Source of the DNA: Diphasiastrum complanatum
Lineage: Eukaryota; Streptophyta; Lycopodiopsida; Lycopodiales; Lycopodiaceae
Assembly: GCA_029204225.1 (NCBI GenBank)
Contig: CM055095.1
Location: forward strand, 69,874,966-69,938,965
Reading direction: 5' to 3'
Length of the DNA stretch: 64,000 nucleotides
Of the stretch, positions 11,101 through 21,471 are shown one piece after another; position 1 is the stretch's first letter, and every line of letters begins with the position of its first letter. The translations under genes were made by a program, and so were the position numbers. The notes under the pieces were generated by a model. The model searched no databases and was not told the DNA's origin. It worked only from the letters and a program-made list of their open reading frames with translations.

Positions 11101-12102
11101 AATGATGTTACAATCCTTATAATTTATGTGGATGACATTATTTTAAGTGGAGGGAACAAGGAAGATATAGAAGATATCAAGAAAGCACTAAAAAAGGAAT
11201 TTGAAGTGCATGATCTTGGTCTTTTGAGCTATATCTTAGGAATAGAAGTAATTAGAACTTCTCAAATCACTTTTATTTCACAAGAGAAGTATGCTATTTC
11301 TATTCTCAATAGATTTCATATGGTAGATGCAAATCCTATTGATACACCTATGGAATCACATGTAAAGCTAACTATAAGAGGTAATGAAAGATCCTTCGAG
11401 GACATTACTCTCTATAGGAAGCTAATAGGTTCTCTTATATATCTAACCATCACAAGACCTGATTTATCTTATTGTGTTGGTAGATTAAGCCAATTCATGC
11501 AAGATCCTAGCATAGAACATTGGAAACTAGGAAAGAGGATCTTGAGATACATCTCGGGAACAAAAGATTTTGGCATTGTTTATAGAGGCTCATCACCTAA
11601 CTTATTTGGTTTTTCAGATTCAGATTTTGCAGGAGACCTTATGGATAGAAAATCCATAAATGCACATGCTATTTTCATAGGTGATGGAGCTATCTCATGG
11701 ATGTCGAAGAAACAAGCAACTATATCACTTTCTTCTAGTGAGGCCGAGTACAAAGCTTTGACATCATGCACAAAGGAGATGGTGTGGATCAAGAGGATGA
11801 TTATGGAGCTTCATTTGCTGGATTTTTCAGAGAGTCCAATCATCTTTTGTGACAACCTTTCAGCCCAAAGTCTAGCAAGCAATCCGGTTTTCCATGCAAG
11901 GAGCAAACATATCGAGGTGGCTTACCATTTTGTGAGAGAACAAGTGTTGGCAAAAGAGATCAAGCTTGAACATGTCCCATCAAAGGAATGTGTGGCTGAT
12001 ATCTTTACCAAAGCATTGGGAAAGGACTTATTTTTCAAGCATAGAACAAGTCTTGGTGTACTTTCTAAATCTATGCTAAAACTAGTTGAAGAGGGAGTGT
12101 GA
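8152..12102 (+). CDS. Copia Gag-Pol polyprotein, family A copy 2
   Basis: Second 1,316-codon frame, with a predicted protein identical to copy 1 over its whole length. The short antisense and out-of-frame ORFs are also identical at +5,208 bp, which argues that the DNA is identical or nearly so. Motif order is the same: CCHC, DSGA, HHCC-DDE integrase, YVDD, RNase H. Purifying selection is not needed to explain the match; very recent duplication or assembly duplication is enough. If real, the locus carries two complete coding copies that could be transcribed from LTR1 and LTR2, or read through as a double-length RNA. Confidence 0.95.
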   Translation: MATNGGYMLESNDRLTSLNYSTWKVRMESLLEMNELMDIVVGVEERPLAPQEQLRYDKRAKKALHMIKMNVTNELIKEVGKCTSSSEAWEALKKVYESKSTSRVLTLRRQIFSCMQKKSENGHAFVLRVKALNDELACINDGINNEELVQVILNGLLDDHANLVQSYAIQKCLPSVGDLQEVLLAEEFRLQARVGASSTSQGGEEEAMFSKGKFKGKGKSNWSKGQDQGEHSTFGKKKDRSKLKCFYCGVKGHFASDCFKKKRDQGEKQTNLTIDEGGDELLSNDAFVMSSCLLANHGDIDPWWIDSGATSHMTYHKEYFSSLMAFDGDRKVIYTANDGECAIKGIGTIPISLSTNRNIELKDVLLIPSITKNLLSVSQMLDKGFKVEFDGDACLIKKGCSIIAKGKRQGKLFKLDACVVANQVGCMANEQMSIQEVWHKRMGHLNYKALEVIAKKEVVRGLPKSLTCLNHVCEECALSKSHRLPYTRSISRSKMPFSLLHLDIHGVTTISNGGAKMYVTFIDDFSRFCWVYLLKSKDEVFDVFVKFKVAIETQFTTKIKCLRSDNGGEYISNKFKAFCDEHGIKREYTCPRTPQQNGVAERKNRTLCESAKAMRLNANLPKPFWSDALLCANFLCNRWPSVVLEGKTPFEALFGTKPNVKFLRTFGCICYFNITLDDRTKEDPSSRKGIFVGYSEVSKAYRIYVPSIKKVFTSRDVIFDESNIPKVVSSDDGVVATNVLDDNGVDDTLDVDVEEASSSQIPRRTPRHKVKPSRLTYDGKGKQVVDGSNYAFLTSFDVPSCVDEARQKEEWIQAMDLEFEALMKNNTWRLVELPKGKSAIGCKWIFKVKTNQDGSINKLKARLVAKGYAQEHGIDYEETFAPVAKMVSIRVIISLATLYGWDLWQLDISNAFLNGDLEEEVYMEQPESYVSHSKPNHVCFLQKSLYGLKQAPRSWYARLNSFLLSQNFTMSEYDHSLYFRISANDVTILIIYVDDIILSGGNKEDIEDIKKALKKEFEVHDLGLLSYILGIEVIRTSQITFISQEKYAISILNRFHMVDANPIDTPMESHVKLTIRGNERSFEDITLYRKLIGSLIYLTITRPDLSYCVGRLSQFMQDPSIEHWKLGKRILRYISGTKDFGIVYRGSSPNLFGFSDSDFAGDLMDRKSINAHAIFIGDGAISWMSKKQATISLSSSEAEYKALTSCTKEMVWIKRMIMELHLLDFSESPIIFCDNLSAQSLASNPVFHARSKHIEVAYHFVREQVLAKEIKLEHVPSKECVADIFTKALGKDLFFKHRTSLGVLSKSMLKLVEEGV

Positions 12103-12750
12103 AAAATTGTCAACTAGTAGTATTTTCCTAACTTGAGATTTTGTAGGCCTATGGCCAAATAAAAGTTAGAGATAGGTTCATACATGTATGTAGAGGCCCA
12201 AAGTATGTGTACACTACTTTTGAGGTCACATTAATTAGAGGAGGTCGAGTGTGGAGCTCTTCTATTGGCTCATAATTTGGTGCATTCCTATTTGACCAAA
12301 TTTCTAGGTATATGGGTGAATCCTATTGGACCCCAATTTTAGCCTATCATAAGACAAGTGGCCAAGAGGCACTATGGCTGCTATAAATAGCCATCTCCAC
12401 GAGTATGTACACATCTCATTTTCATTCTATTGAATGAATGTTATGCTCTTTGAAGATCCATCTTCTTCTCTCTCACTTTTTTGTTCATATCTTGCATTCT
12501 AGCCACTAGAATTGTGATTTCTTTGTTGCTATGGCTTCACACGTGTGAAATGCAGGTTGTAGGCTCTGAAGTACGGACAGGGACAGCAAGTTTCTGTTTG
12601 TGGAAGCTTATGATCAGATTTTGATGTTTAGTTGATGTTTAGTATGCTTAACATCACAATTTCTATCATTTTTTCAATCTAGATGTGCATAACTTCCATG
12701 GCCAAGATCTTTATGAAACTTTAGCATCTTTTGGATCTGAGTTTTTCACA
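12098..12750 (+). repeat. Family A LTR 3
   Basis: Same sequence as LTR1 up to TTTTTCACA, then it diverges at once into flank starting with CCTAT. That divergence point fixes the LTR end. Confidence 0.95.
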
Positions 12751-12755
12751 CCTAT
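12751..12755. other. Target-site duplication CCTAT, right
   Basis: Matches 1677-1681. Confidence 0.9.
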
Positions 12756-13448
12756 AAAGATATGTAGAGGAGTAAATAAGTGGTTTAAGACAAATGGACA
12801 TGGAAGTAGCTTGACTAATGTAAGTGCTTGCCACACACGTGATGTCAAGCAATTCGGACATGTCTATACCATATAGTGCATCCCCCAACAAATGTTAGAA
12901 GATTAGGTTTGTTTTTACATTATTTTATGTAAATTCATTATAAACACATACCACAACATGACATTAGTTAAAACAACAACTAGATGGTTCCAAATATCTC
13001 TAAACAAAAGTAAACGTAAATGCAAAATCTTTTGAAACAGGTCAAAATCCTAAAAAAGAGTAAGCATTTAGTAGTTTTGTAAATTTTGCCCAAAAACATG
13101 TTTTTTGCGTAAAAATTCGCAAATTTCACAAAAATATCCAATATAAAAAGATGCATTTTGACTCAAAGAAATAGTATGCCATGTCCAAAAGATTTAAACT
13201 TTTAAATAAAAAAAACAAAAAATCGTAATTTTTTATGATGCAAACAAAATACACGAATATTTAGCTTTTCCAATAGTCTATATTAACTTTTACAAATAAC
13301 TCGTAGAATAGGTTTAAAGCATTACATAAAAAATCCAAAAACTTTTAAAAACATTGAAAATATTTTTGATATTATGTTTTTCCAATTCAAATTCCATGAA
13401 GTTTTCACTAACTCTTTTCAACTCACTGCTTGATATATTGTCAAGGCT
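12756..13448. other. AT-rich spacer
   Basis: Very AT-rich, with many homopolymer A and T runs and no gene signal I can support. It may include the 3' UTR of the minus-strand pseudogene that ends at 13449. Confidence 0.4.
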
Positions 13449-15567
13449 TTATTTTTTGGCAGATGAAATTGATGACTCATCTTCTTCATCAGAATCCACT
13501 AGTAGATTCTCAGATGAGTCGCCTTCCATTGTTAACATAAAAATTTGCATTGCGATTTTGCTTCATTGTTGCCGAGTTGAAGATGACAGTCAACCGAATC
13601 ATTGATTGGTTGTATGCATGGTTGTTCTGACATTTTGACATACTCCCTAAAATCAAATGTGCGTCGTAATAACAGCACATTTGGTTTAGGCATGTAAGAC
13701 TCCTCAATAATGCTTTGTAATACTAGCAAAGAAAAGGCCTTTCTACGTCTTAGCTTTTTAGAGAACAACTAAACATTTGGTCACTCTGATCATGACCCAC
13801 CAGTAAGAATCCTATTTTGACCTTTTTAAAAATCTTCAAAGAAACTAACATTCACAAATATGCTAACATCATTTGATTTTTGTTCTCACGAGCGGTATTG
13901 TCAAGTTGTAAGTACAAAATCTCGAGAAGACTGTCACTGAATTCAACAATTATTATGAATTATGGTAATTGTCAAGTTTGGATCATTTAGAATGTTGGGA
14001 TAATTGAAATACACTTTAGACTACAAGGTGCCATTGAATATAAGAGCCCCAACCAAATGCACCTGAATTAAATTTGCTTCATTTACTTTGTTTGGCACCC
14101 TCACAAAATGTGGCAAAAGTGTTTTTTTTTTCTGATCCATCCCATCGATGACAAGACCCAAATACTTTTGAGGAGATTCCAAACATTTTTTTCTATGTTT
14201 TGCAAGCTTTTGTCTTTCCATTGTTTGTTGTTCACGGTGCAGTTGGAGTGACTTTGTAATCTCCACTAAAAATTACACAAAAATTTGATTTATTAAATTG
14301 AAAACATTAAAAAAATCCGGCAAATTAAAGATAAGAATAAAATCATTATTAAGAATTTAAAAAATACATATTGTCAAATACCTTTTTCTTGTGGAGTTTT
14401 AGCTTGCTCTTTGAGCGCCTTCAACTGCTCACAAGTTAAACAAACAGACATTCTAGACTTTTTAGGAATTTTGACAAGACCCAAATCCCTTTTCCAAACT
14501 TTCACAAAATATGAATAACTCAAATGTGGAACATTCTTGGACAAGGCTTTTCCTTGGTCATCAAAAATATTTCTAATTTTATGAAATTGTCTAGAAGGTG
14601 AAAATATAAAGAATTTGGTAGCTTATATGCATGCACATTAATGAAATGTGTTAACCATGCTTTTCTAGTTAAGGCATCTAGAAAAATCGTCTGAACCTTG
14701 CAAAGTTGGATCTTTCTATAATCTCGTGTGGATTCAAGCAAGTCTTCAATTTCCAATCGTGTGAACTTCTTTGAAAGCATTACGACATACTTTAGTTGCT
14801 TCTAGAAAATAAGAATAACTCTTTAAATTAGGTCTTATAGTCAAACACATATAGCAATTTTGATCATCTTTTGTCCGTGAAAAAAAGTTTGTTCGAATAC
14901 GTCTGATTTCAACATTGCTCAACTTTTATAAACAACTGGAAACACAACAAACTACATTTCAAACCCTGCGAATTTCATTGGGTTTAAGTAGTAGTTTTTG
15001 GCATTCTATCATTGTGCGACTTGCTTGTAAATTTGTTCTAAATCTTTCATTGCCCTCGAATTCCACTTTGTAAGAAGAGCTTGTACATATTACACCAACA
15101 GTTGGTATACAGCATGTACATGCGACTTGTTCATCTTGCAAATATTCTCTCTGGTCTTCTTGAATCTCATGAGAAGGTTCTGAAATCTCTTCCATGTTTA
15201 AAAAAAAATAGATCTTTTTAAATTTTGTAGGTGAATGTCTCTTGGACCTTCTTGCACGTCTTAAAGGGCTCAGAGAAATATTTGCTTGACATGGAACTGT
15301 AGATTGACTAGAATCTGTAACTGTGTGTTTGCTTGATTCTGAATCACTGCAAATTTCAATTGAAGGGACTGAAGGAGAATAGTACCTTACTCGAGGCGGT
15401 ACAAGACTCAAGGATGATGATGATGATATAAACCATTCACCAAATTGTTGAGAACTTGGAGTGACTTCATGATATGCAGTACAAACCTTGGTCTCCAAAG
15501 AAAAACTGGTTTCAATTTCGTCGTAGTAAGTTGGAGCAGGAGGAACCAAGGATGAGGAGCTCTCCAT
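13449..15567 (-). pseudogene. Decayed DUF7869-family gene
   Basis: Minus-strand pieces match, from memory of the family, the DUF7869 signature in the correct order: IDGMDQ followed by a PHF motif (about 14120-14152), DPNLTITI (about 13950-13985), LYLQLDNTARENKN (about 13873-13920), GFLLVGH followed by DQMF (about 13772-13827), and a KSY/TFDF-like C-terminal part (13532-13768) with an acidic tail ending at the TAA at 13449-13451. A 116-bp intron at 14266-14381 has GT and AG ends and restores the frame. The 202-codon Ser-rich, basic frame at 14959-15567 is a plausible first exon, and ESY codons near 13690 fit the family. An in-frame TAG (14021-14023), an in-frame TGA (13852-13854) and at least two frame changes mark it as a pseudogene. 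The function of the family is unknown; its patchy, multi-copy distribution suggests a link to transposons (inference). Confidence 0.7.
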
Positions 15568-16550
15568 ATTCGAAAAACCCTAAATGTCAGGCCGACACCT
15601 AATGCCTTGTAATACTCTACTGATTTCTAGTGGAAATTAAATAGCCACTCAAAAGTCTAAGCTAGTCAGGAAGGCTATGTTGGTCATAGAGAATTATGTT
15701 GGTTAGAGGACGTAATGTGTAGCTTAGCTTCTATGCTGGGCATGGAAGGCTTAGTGGACATGTTTTAAACACATGCTCAAAATCATAGAACCAAGCGACC
15801 TTAATCATAGGAGTACATGCAAGAGCAACCACACTAAAAAAAAGAGCATTACATTGAAAATGCATTTTTTTGTGTCTCACGTCACATGACGCGTCGCACT
15901 GGACAGCATAGGCACAATTGTGGGGCAGTGCAGCGGCACGGGGTGACGCGGCCACAACCGTGCCCCGCCACCGCCATGACCCTTTGCGGCGGCCGCGCCA
16001 CGACCCTTTGTTCACATTCTTGGTTTCATAGGTGTAAGGGCATCTTGGGTTGTCTCCAACATGGTTACATATGGCCACACCCCACCACTTGGCCTAAAGC
16101 CCCCGTGGACATAATTATGTTGGCATGGTCAATAGTGGCACACATGTGCGGCATGGCGAGGCCCTCTGTTTGCATACACGATGGCTCGAGTCTAAGGGCC
16201 TCTTGAGTTGTTGCCAACATGGTTACATTGGCCTTCTTAGGCTAAGAGCCTGGCCTTAAGGCATAAAGCCCCTCCGAACCTAATTACGTTGGCATTCTTG
16301 AGTTTTTGGGCTTCACCCTTGGCTACTTAATGAGCCAAGCATAGGGATTATTCACCTTTGCCTCTCTTGTTTATGCATACTCTCGATGTGCCACTCTTTA
16401 TGTGTGTTTTATCATTTTCTATTGCATCCAGCATATGACCTTCAGCTCGTCTATGCTTAGCATAGCTTGACAGCCCGGGCGACCTTCACAAATGCTACAA
16501 GTACGTTCAAATGCAGTCTCTAGAACTACAAGTGTTTTTACACACAGTCT
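15568..16550. other. Spacer with GC-rich patch and diverged 160-bp repeat
   Basis: 15880-16010 is unusually GC-rich with many CpG and GCGGC motifs. Two diverged direct copies start near 16037 and 16195; both contain CCAACATGGTTACAT and end around AATTA(T/C)GTTGGCAT. Frames at 15731-16078 (minus) and 15886-16206 (plus) overlap each other and I do not recognise either. Confidence 0.4.
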
Positions 16551-17673
16551 ATAGAAATACACGGAGTTTGACAATGGTGTCGCATTTTTCGCCTGTCAAG
16601 ATTTACGAGTAAAATTACAGTGTCACGTTTTTCGCAGTTTAGCGACACTGTCGCCTGTCAAGAATTACGAGTAAATATGCAGAGTCGCATTTTTCAAAGT
16701 GCCTCAAATATTAAGGAAATGACTCTGGCAAAGCGTGGGGCTACCCTAAATGGGATTTAAGGGCATTGTCGGGTTTTTCGCAAAAAGTCGACACTGTCGC
16801 CTGTGGTAGTTTTAGTTCATTTCTGCAGAGTGACAATTTTAGTTCATTTATGCAGCCAATTTTCACCGCTTATCAGCAATCAATTTCTGAGAAAGAACTG
16901 GATGGATGCCAACGGACACCAGCCAACTGGCAATCACTTTTGACGACCTAATTACTTAGTATAAATCAGTTGTTCATACATCTCTTTTCAAGTTCATCAT
17001 CTGAGATCAACATTGTGAATTGTGAAAGGTTTGAGTGTTCTTACACAACGCTTCCTGCGTTCTTATCAAGCAGATCATTCACAATCAGAATGTATTGTTG
17101 TTAGCTCTCTATCAAGCTTTCAAGCTTGAACTCTCTTGAGCATTCTAGTTCAGTCTTTTAGAGATTTATTTTAGAGTTGCTATTGTGCTACTACTTATCA
17201 GCAGAGCTGCTTATTATCAGACTTATTCTCATATCAGAACTTCTATCATAGTATTAGTGCTAGATCACTATTTCCTTTATCTGAACTGCCACGGTATCAG
17301 ATCTATGATTTCTATCAAGGCATAATACTATTTCGATATCAGACCGACAGCTCTAATACTTGATATCTTTCGCGATATCCATTGTGCACATGTCTCCTTT
17401 TTCATTTTATGATCTTGTATGCAAATGTGTCTGCTATTATTCGTGTGTCTGATTCTCCCATTAATTTCAATGTCGCACATTGGTTGAATTTGTTGAATGC
17501 TGCATTAATTTATAAACGTAGATCAGCAGTGCCTGACTACATTCTGGAGGACTGTAGGAGTGATTCAGCTGGCAGTGCCCAGCGACCACATCTGAACTCC
17601 ATCCAAATTCGCAAGAGAATCGCGGTTACTTCGCTTTTGTTACTGTTTCACGATTACGACTCCTTTGTCATCA
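16551..17673 (+). repeat. Family C LTR (C1), start uncertain
   Basis: Ends in CTTTGTCATCA, next to a primer site, and is clearly related over its last 300 bp to the LTR at 61481-62468. A TATA-like TATAAAT lies at 16960-16966. The first 250 bp contain repeated blocks such as CGCCTGTCAAGA near 16590 and 16651 (61 bp apart). The true 5' end was not found. Confidence 0.55.
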
Positions 17674-17674
17674 G

Positions 17675-17723
17675 TGGTATCAGAGCATATCACCACGACC
17701 CTTCTCTTCAGTGGTATCAAAGC
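17675..17723 (+). other. Duplicated primer-binding site
   Basis: TGGTATCAGAGC at 17675-17686 is followed 37 bp later by TGGTATCAAAGC at 17712-17723, each preceded by TCAG. The second copy has one change from the tRNA-complementary sequence. Confidence 0.7.
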
Positions 17724-17826
17724 CTACCTATCTTGTCATGTTCCGACATAGCCAAGAAGCTAGCAAATCCAGGAGGCCAAGCATTCAGACAAACAACCAT
17801 CAACGAGGGAATAGACTTCAAAAGTA

Positions 17827-19015
17827 ATGGCTTCAATCAGCAGCATGCAAAGCAAGATCTGCACAATTCTTGATTCCTCTGGATCTAGCTTTCTAGCCTA
17901 GAAAGTTAAGACATCACTGATACTCAAAGGCGAAGGTTTATTCCCCTAGGTGGATGGCATAGAAGGAATGCCTACGACATCAAACAAGGAACTACACAAA
18001 TGGAGGGAGAAAAATGACAAGGCAGTAGCCTTGCTATCATCTTCCATCGAAGATAGTCTCACACTTGACCTAGCAACACTCTCCAAGGCTAAGGAGATGT
18101 GGGATGCATTGTTCACCAGATTTCAGATGAAATCAAGAAGTCAAATCATGATGTTGGAAGATCAGCTGACGAATCTACACTGGGATGGAAAAGACCTCAC
18201 TTCTTTCATGAGAAAGATGAAGGATCTGTTTCTATCACTACATAACTCTGGAGCAAAGAATGTGGGGTCAATTGAGAAGTAGTTCACGTACCTGTTGAGA
18301 GCCTTACCCAGATCATTCTAGACAACAAGAACCTTGCTCGTGAAAGATCCTACCATGAACTTCGATAAGGCGATTGTCGAGATTGAGAGGAAGTCGAGGC
18401 CAGAGAACACCTTGATCACAAAGATGGTTCTGACCACGCCCTCTATGGCAACAAAGAAAAATCCAAGAAACAATTTAGGCCTAAGAGGTAGTCAAATCAA
18501 AGGCAGGATCGTGATCAGCAAGCAGAGAGAACAAGCAAGGGCAACTGGAAGAGGAAAGGGAGGTTGAAGCAGCAAGGTGCAAACAAGAAGACTTGCAGGA
18601 GATGCAGAAGAGACGAGCATATAATAGATACATGCTGGCTCAATCCCAAGATTGAGTGTATTCACTACCACAAGAAGGGTCATGCAGCCGTGGATTGCCG
18701 CCAGAACCCGAAGAACAAATCAGCGTAGAACAGATAGGAGAACAGCAACAGTTCATCCTATGTCGAGGAGCCCGAGAGCTCGAAGATGGGCGAAGAAAGA
18801 ATGAACAGAAATTGTTCGACCGCCTATATCTGTGAAGATGTGTGTGCAGCATCAACATCTGACACACATGAGGTGATTCTGGATTCAGAAGCTACCTCAC
18901 ACTTCGTGACATCAAGACGAATAATGTTTGATTTCAGAAGTGCAGATCCTTCAAGATTCATAGTTCTTGGAGATGGATCCAAGCATCAAGTGACATGGAA
19001 TTTGGCTTGAGCATG
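17827..19015 (+). pseudogene. Family C copia Gag-protease relic (C1)
   Basis: Gag begins MASISSMQSK at 17827, nearly matching the intact frame at 62585. Tryptophan codons have become TAG near 17900 and 17950, and a further TAG at about 18280 ends the next open piece (17950-18282). Gag continues in 18334-18567. Two zinc knuckles follow (about 18590-18700): the first keeps CX2CX4HX4C, the second has its second Cys replaced by Tyr. The protease motif reads DSEA instead of DSGA (near 18885). Most identifiable lesions are G-to-A on the coding strand. Family C sequence ends near 19015 and A-like sequence begins near 19141; the 125 bp between could not be assigned. Confidence 0.8.
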
Positions 19016-19140
19016 AATTTCAACAGCTGGATCTTTTGTAGATCGAAACTCATTTTAGGTCAAAGAACTTGAGGAATTCTGATTTCACAACATACTTACT
19101 GAAAATGGCCGATTTTGGATGCATTAGGAAGGTCTCACTT

Positions 19141-20502
19141 GAAAGCTAAAGGTCTTTTATTGTGGCATCAAAGGACACTTTGCAAGTGACTGCTACAAGA
19201 AGAAGAGATATCAAGGAGATAAGCAAGGTAATCTTACTCATGATGAAGATGGTTTGGATTTTAAAATTCAAACGATGATGATTTTGTGATGTCTTCATGT
19301 ATGCTTGCAGATGATGGAGATCTAGATCCATGGTGGATTGATAGTGGTGCAAGCTCACACATGACTTTTCACAAAGAGTACCTCACTTCTTTGTTGGCAT
19401 ATGAAGATGACAAGAAGGTGATCTACACGGCCAATGATGGTGAGTTTGCAATCAAAGGGATTGGCACAATTCCTATTTCTCTCTCTATAAATAGGATTGT
19501 TCATTTGAAGGATGGTTTGTTCATACCTTCCATTACCAAAAATTTACTTAGTGTGAGTCAATTGCTAAGTAAAGGTTTCAAAGTTGAGTTTGATGGAGAT
19601 GCTTGCATGATCAAAAGGAAGGATATCTTGATTGCAAATGGTAAAAGACAACGGAAGTTGTTCAAACTAGATGCTGGTGTAACCAAGTTGGATTTGTGGA
19701 AAGTGAGCAAATACCTATTCAAGAGGTTTGGCATAAAAGGATGGGGCACCTCAACTTCAAGTCATTGGAGGTAATGGCTAAGAAGCAAGTTGTGATTGGT
19801 CTTCCAAGATCATTAACTAGCATCAATCATGTTTGTGAAATTTTTGCTTTGTCAAAGTCACATAGACTACCTTATACTAGATCTACATCTAGATCTACAA
19901 AGCCTTTTCAAGCTGTACATTCAGATATTCATGGAATTACTACAATTAGCAATAGTGGAGCTAAGATGTATGTAACTTTCATTGCTAATTTTAGTAGATT
20001 TTGTTGGATCTATCTACTAAAGAGCAAAGATGAAGTGTATGATGTATTTGTCGAGTTCAAGAATGCAAGGGAGAACCAACTTCCCACAAGGATCAAGTGC
20101 TTAAAGAGTGACAATGGTGGAGAGTACATATCTACCAAGTTCAAGGCTTTTTGTGATGAGAATGGGATCAAGAGGGAGTACACAACTCCAAGGACACCAC
20201 GACAAATTGGAGTGGCCAAGAGGAAGAATAGGACTTTATGTGAAAGTTCCAAAGCCATGAGGTTAGGTGCTAATCTTCCAAAACCATTTTGGGATCAAGC
20301 CTTGTTGTGTGCTATCTTTCTATGCAATAGGTGGCCGAGTGTTATATTGGATGGAAGAACACCTTCTGAGATGCTATTCAAGAGGAGGCTGAGTGTCAAC
20401 TTTCTTAAAACTTTGGGTGTACTTGCTATGTCAATATAACTCTTGATGGTATGACAAAGGAGGGTCCATCTTCAAGGAAAGGTATATATTGTTGGATATA
20501 GT
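19141..20502 (+). pseudogene. A-like copia relic A2, zinc knuckle to integrase
   Basis: Starts inside a zinc knuckle (YCGIKGHFASDC), then protease DSGA near 19340, then the integrase zinc domain and core. A frame change lies near 19680-19700, so two overlapping frames (19286-19774 and 19696-20439) share the coding. The integrase zinc motif has CEIF where family A has CEEC, and the catalytic Glu is Lys (VAKRKNRT where A has VAERKNRT), so the enzyme would be dead. The copy is interrupted at 20502 by nested element B and resumes at 25804 with no lost codons apart from the duplicated ATAGT. Confidence 0.88.
20498..20502. other. Target-site duplication ATAGT, left of B
   Basis: Repeated at 25804-25808 directly after the right LTR of element B. 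Confidence 0.9.
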
Positions 20503-21334
20503 TGTGCAAAAAGTACAAAAAGGACCAAGAGTGGATCCTAATCTGATCCTCAAGAGGGATTGGTTGTCAGATTACTTGATCTATCAATCTACTTCAAATT
20601 AAGATCAATCTAGATCAATTCTAGACACAAAATCCTAACAAGAACAATTATTAATTGAAGGTAAGTGTACTTTATGGTTTCACATGTGTGAAACATTGTT
20701 TGAGTACGGACTCCAACCTGACAATCAACTACACATTGATAGAACCTCAAAACAATCAAAACAAATGTAGACAAATGGAGAGAATCACTCAAAATTGCTT
20801 CCAAAACCAAGATTGGTGTCTCACATTGATTATGGCCAAATGTGGCTCTATATATACAATAAGTGGGAGCTCGTGGTACTGATCATCCCTCTGATCCCAC
20901 ATGTGTGAAGGTGCTTTGTCATATGATGATTCATCATGCAAAACTGACACTTGGACAAAACCTTCTATTTTGAGCACTTTTGGTCCATGTTTCTTCTATA
21001 TGGAGATCTACTTCGAAATCTTCTAGAGGTCAAAATTCGCCTACTTCAGCTTATTCCACACATGTGAGCTGTCCTCTACACATGGGATATGACACCTAAC
21101 CAAAGGATGTGGCTCATGCAATCAATAGATTGATGTCATGTGTCATATGTCTAGAAAACTAGTTTTTGGCCTTTTTAGCCACTAGAACTTGAATTAAATC
21201 ATATGTACAACCTATATGATTATGGTACATGACAAGTACACTATTTTCACACATGGGAACAGGTTCCACACATGTGTGTTTATCTATATACAAGATTTTT
21301 GGTCTCTACCAAGCTTATTTTTGCATTTTTCACA
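20503..21334 (-). repeat. Element B 3' LTR
   Basis: Nearly identical to 24971-25803. A TATA-like TATATATAG on the minus strand lies at about 20847-20858. It contains repeated CACATGTG-type motifs (20681-20690, about 20896-20910, about 21055-21085 and 21240-21285). Confidence 0.9.
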
Positions 21335-21471
21335 CTCCTCAAAAATCTAGCTTGGTAAATCTAGCTTGATGGAAAACATGATGATCTTGAACTTGACTCC
21401 ATGGGCTGAATTGGTCTTTGCTGGTTCAAAAGGTGTGAAGATCAGCCAATGAGCTTGATGTTGATCTGAAA
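21335..21471 (-). other. Element B 3' untranslated segment and polypurine tract
   Basis: Read on the minus strand it ends with TTTTTGAGGAG just before the LTR, a plausible polypurine tract. Confidence 0.6.

Larger units (their letters stand above)
1682..12750 (+). mobile_element. Tandem Ty1/copia family A, LTR-int-LTR-int-LTR
   Basis: TGTGAAAAATTGTCAACTAG starts at 1682, 6890 and 12098, exactly 5,208 bp apart. Each LTR ends in TTTTTCACA at 2334, 7542 and 12750. Primer sites follow LTR1 and LTR2, polypurine tracts precede LTR2 and LTR3, and the CCTAT duplication flanks only the outer ends. One integration followed by unequal LTR-LTR recombination explains this best. An assembly duplication is the main alternative, because the two units look identical by eye and give identical predicted frames on both strands. 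Confidence 0.95.

Noticed and set aside
15731-16206. Overlapping plus and minus frames in GC-rich DNA
   Set aside because: High GC lowers stop frequency; neither frame shows family signatures.
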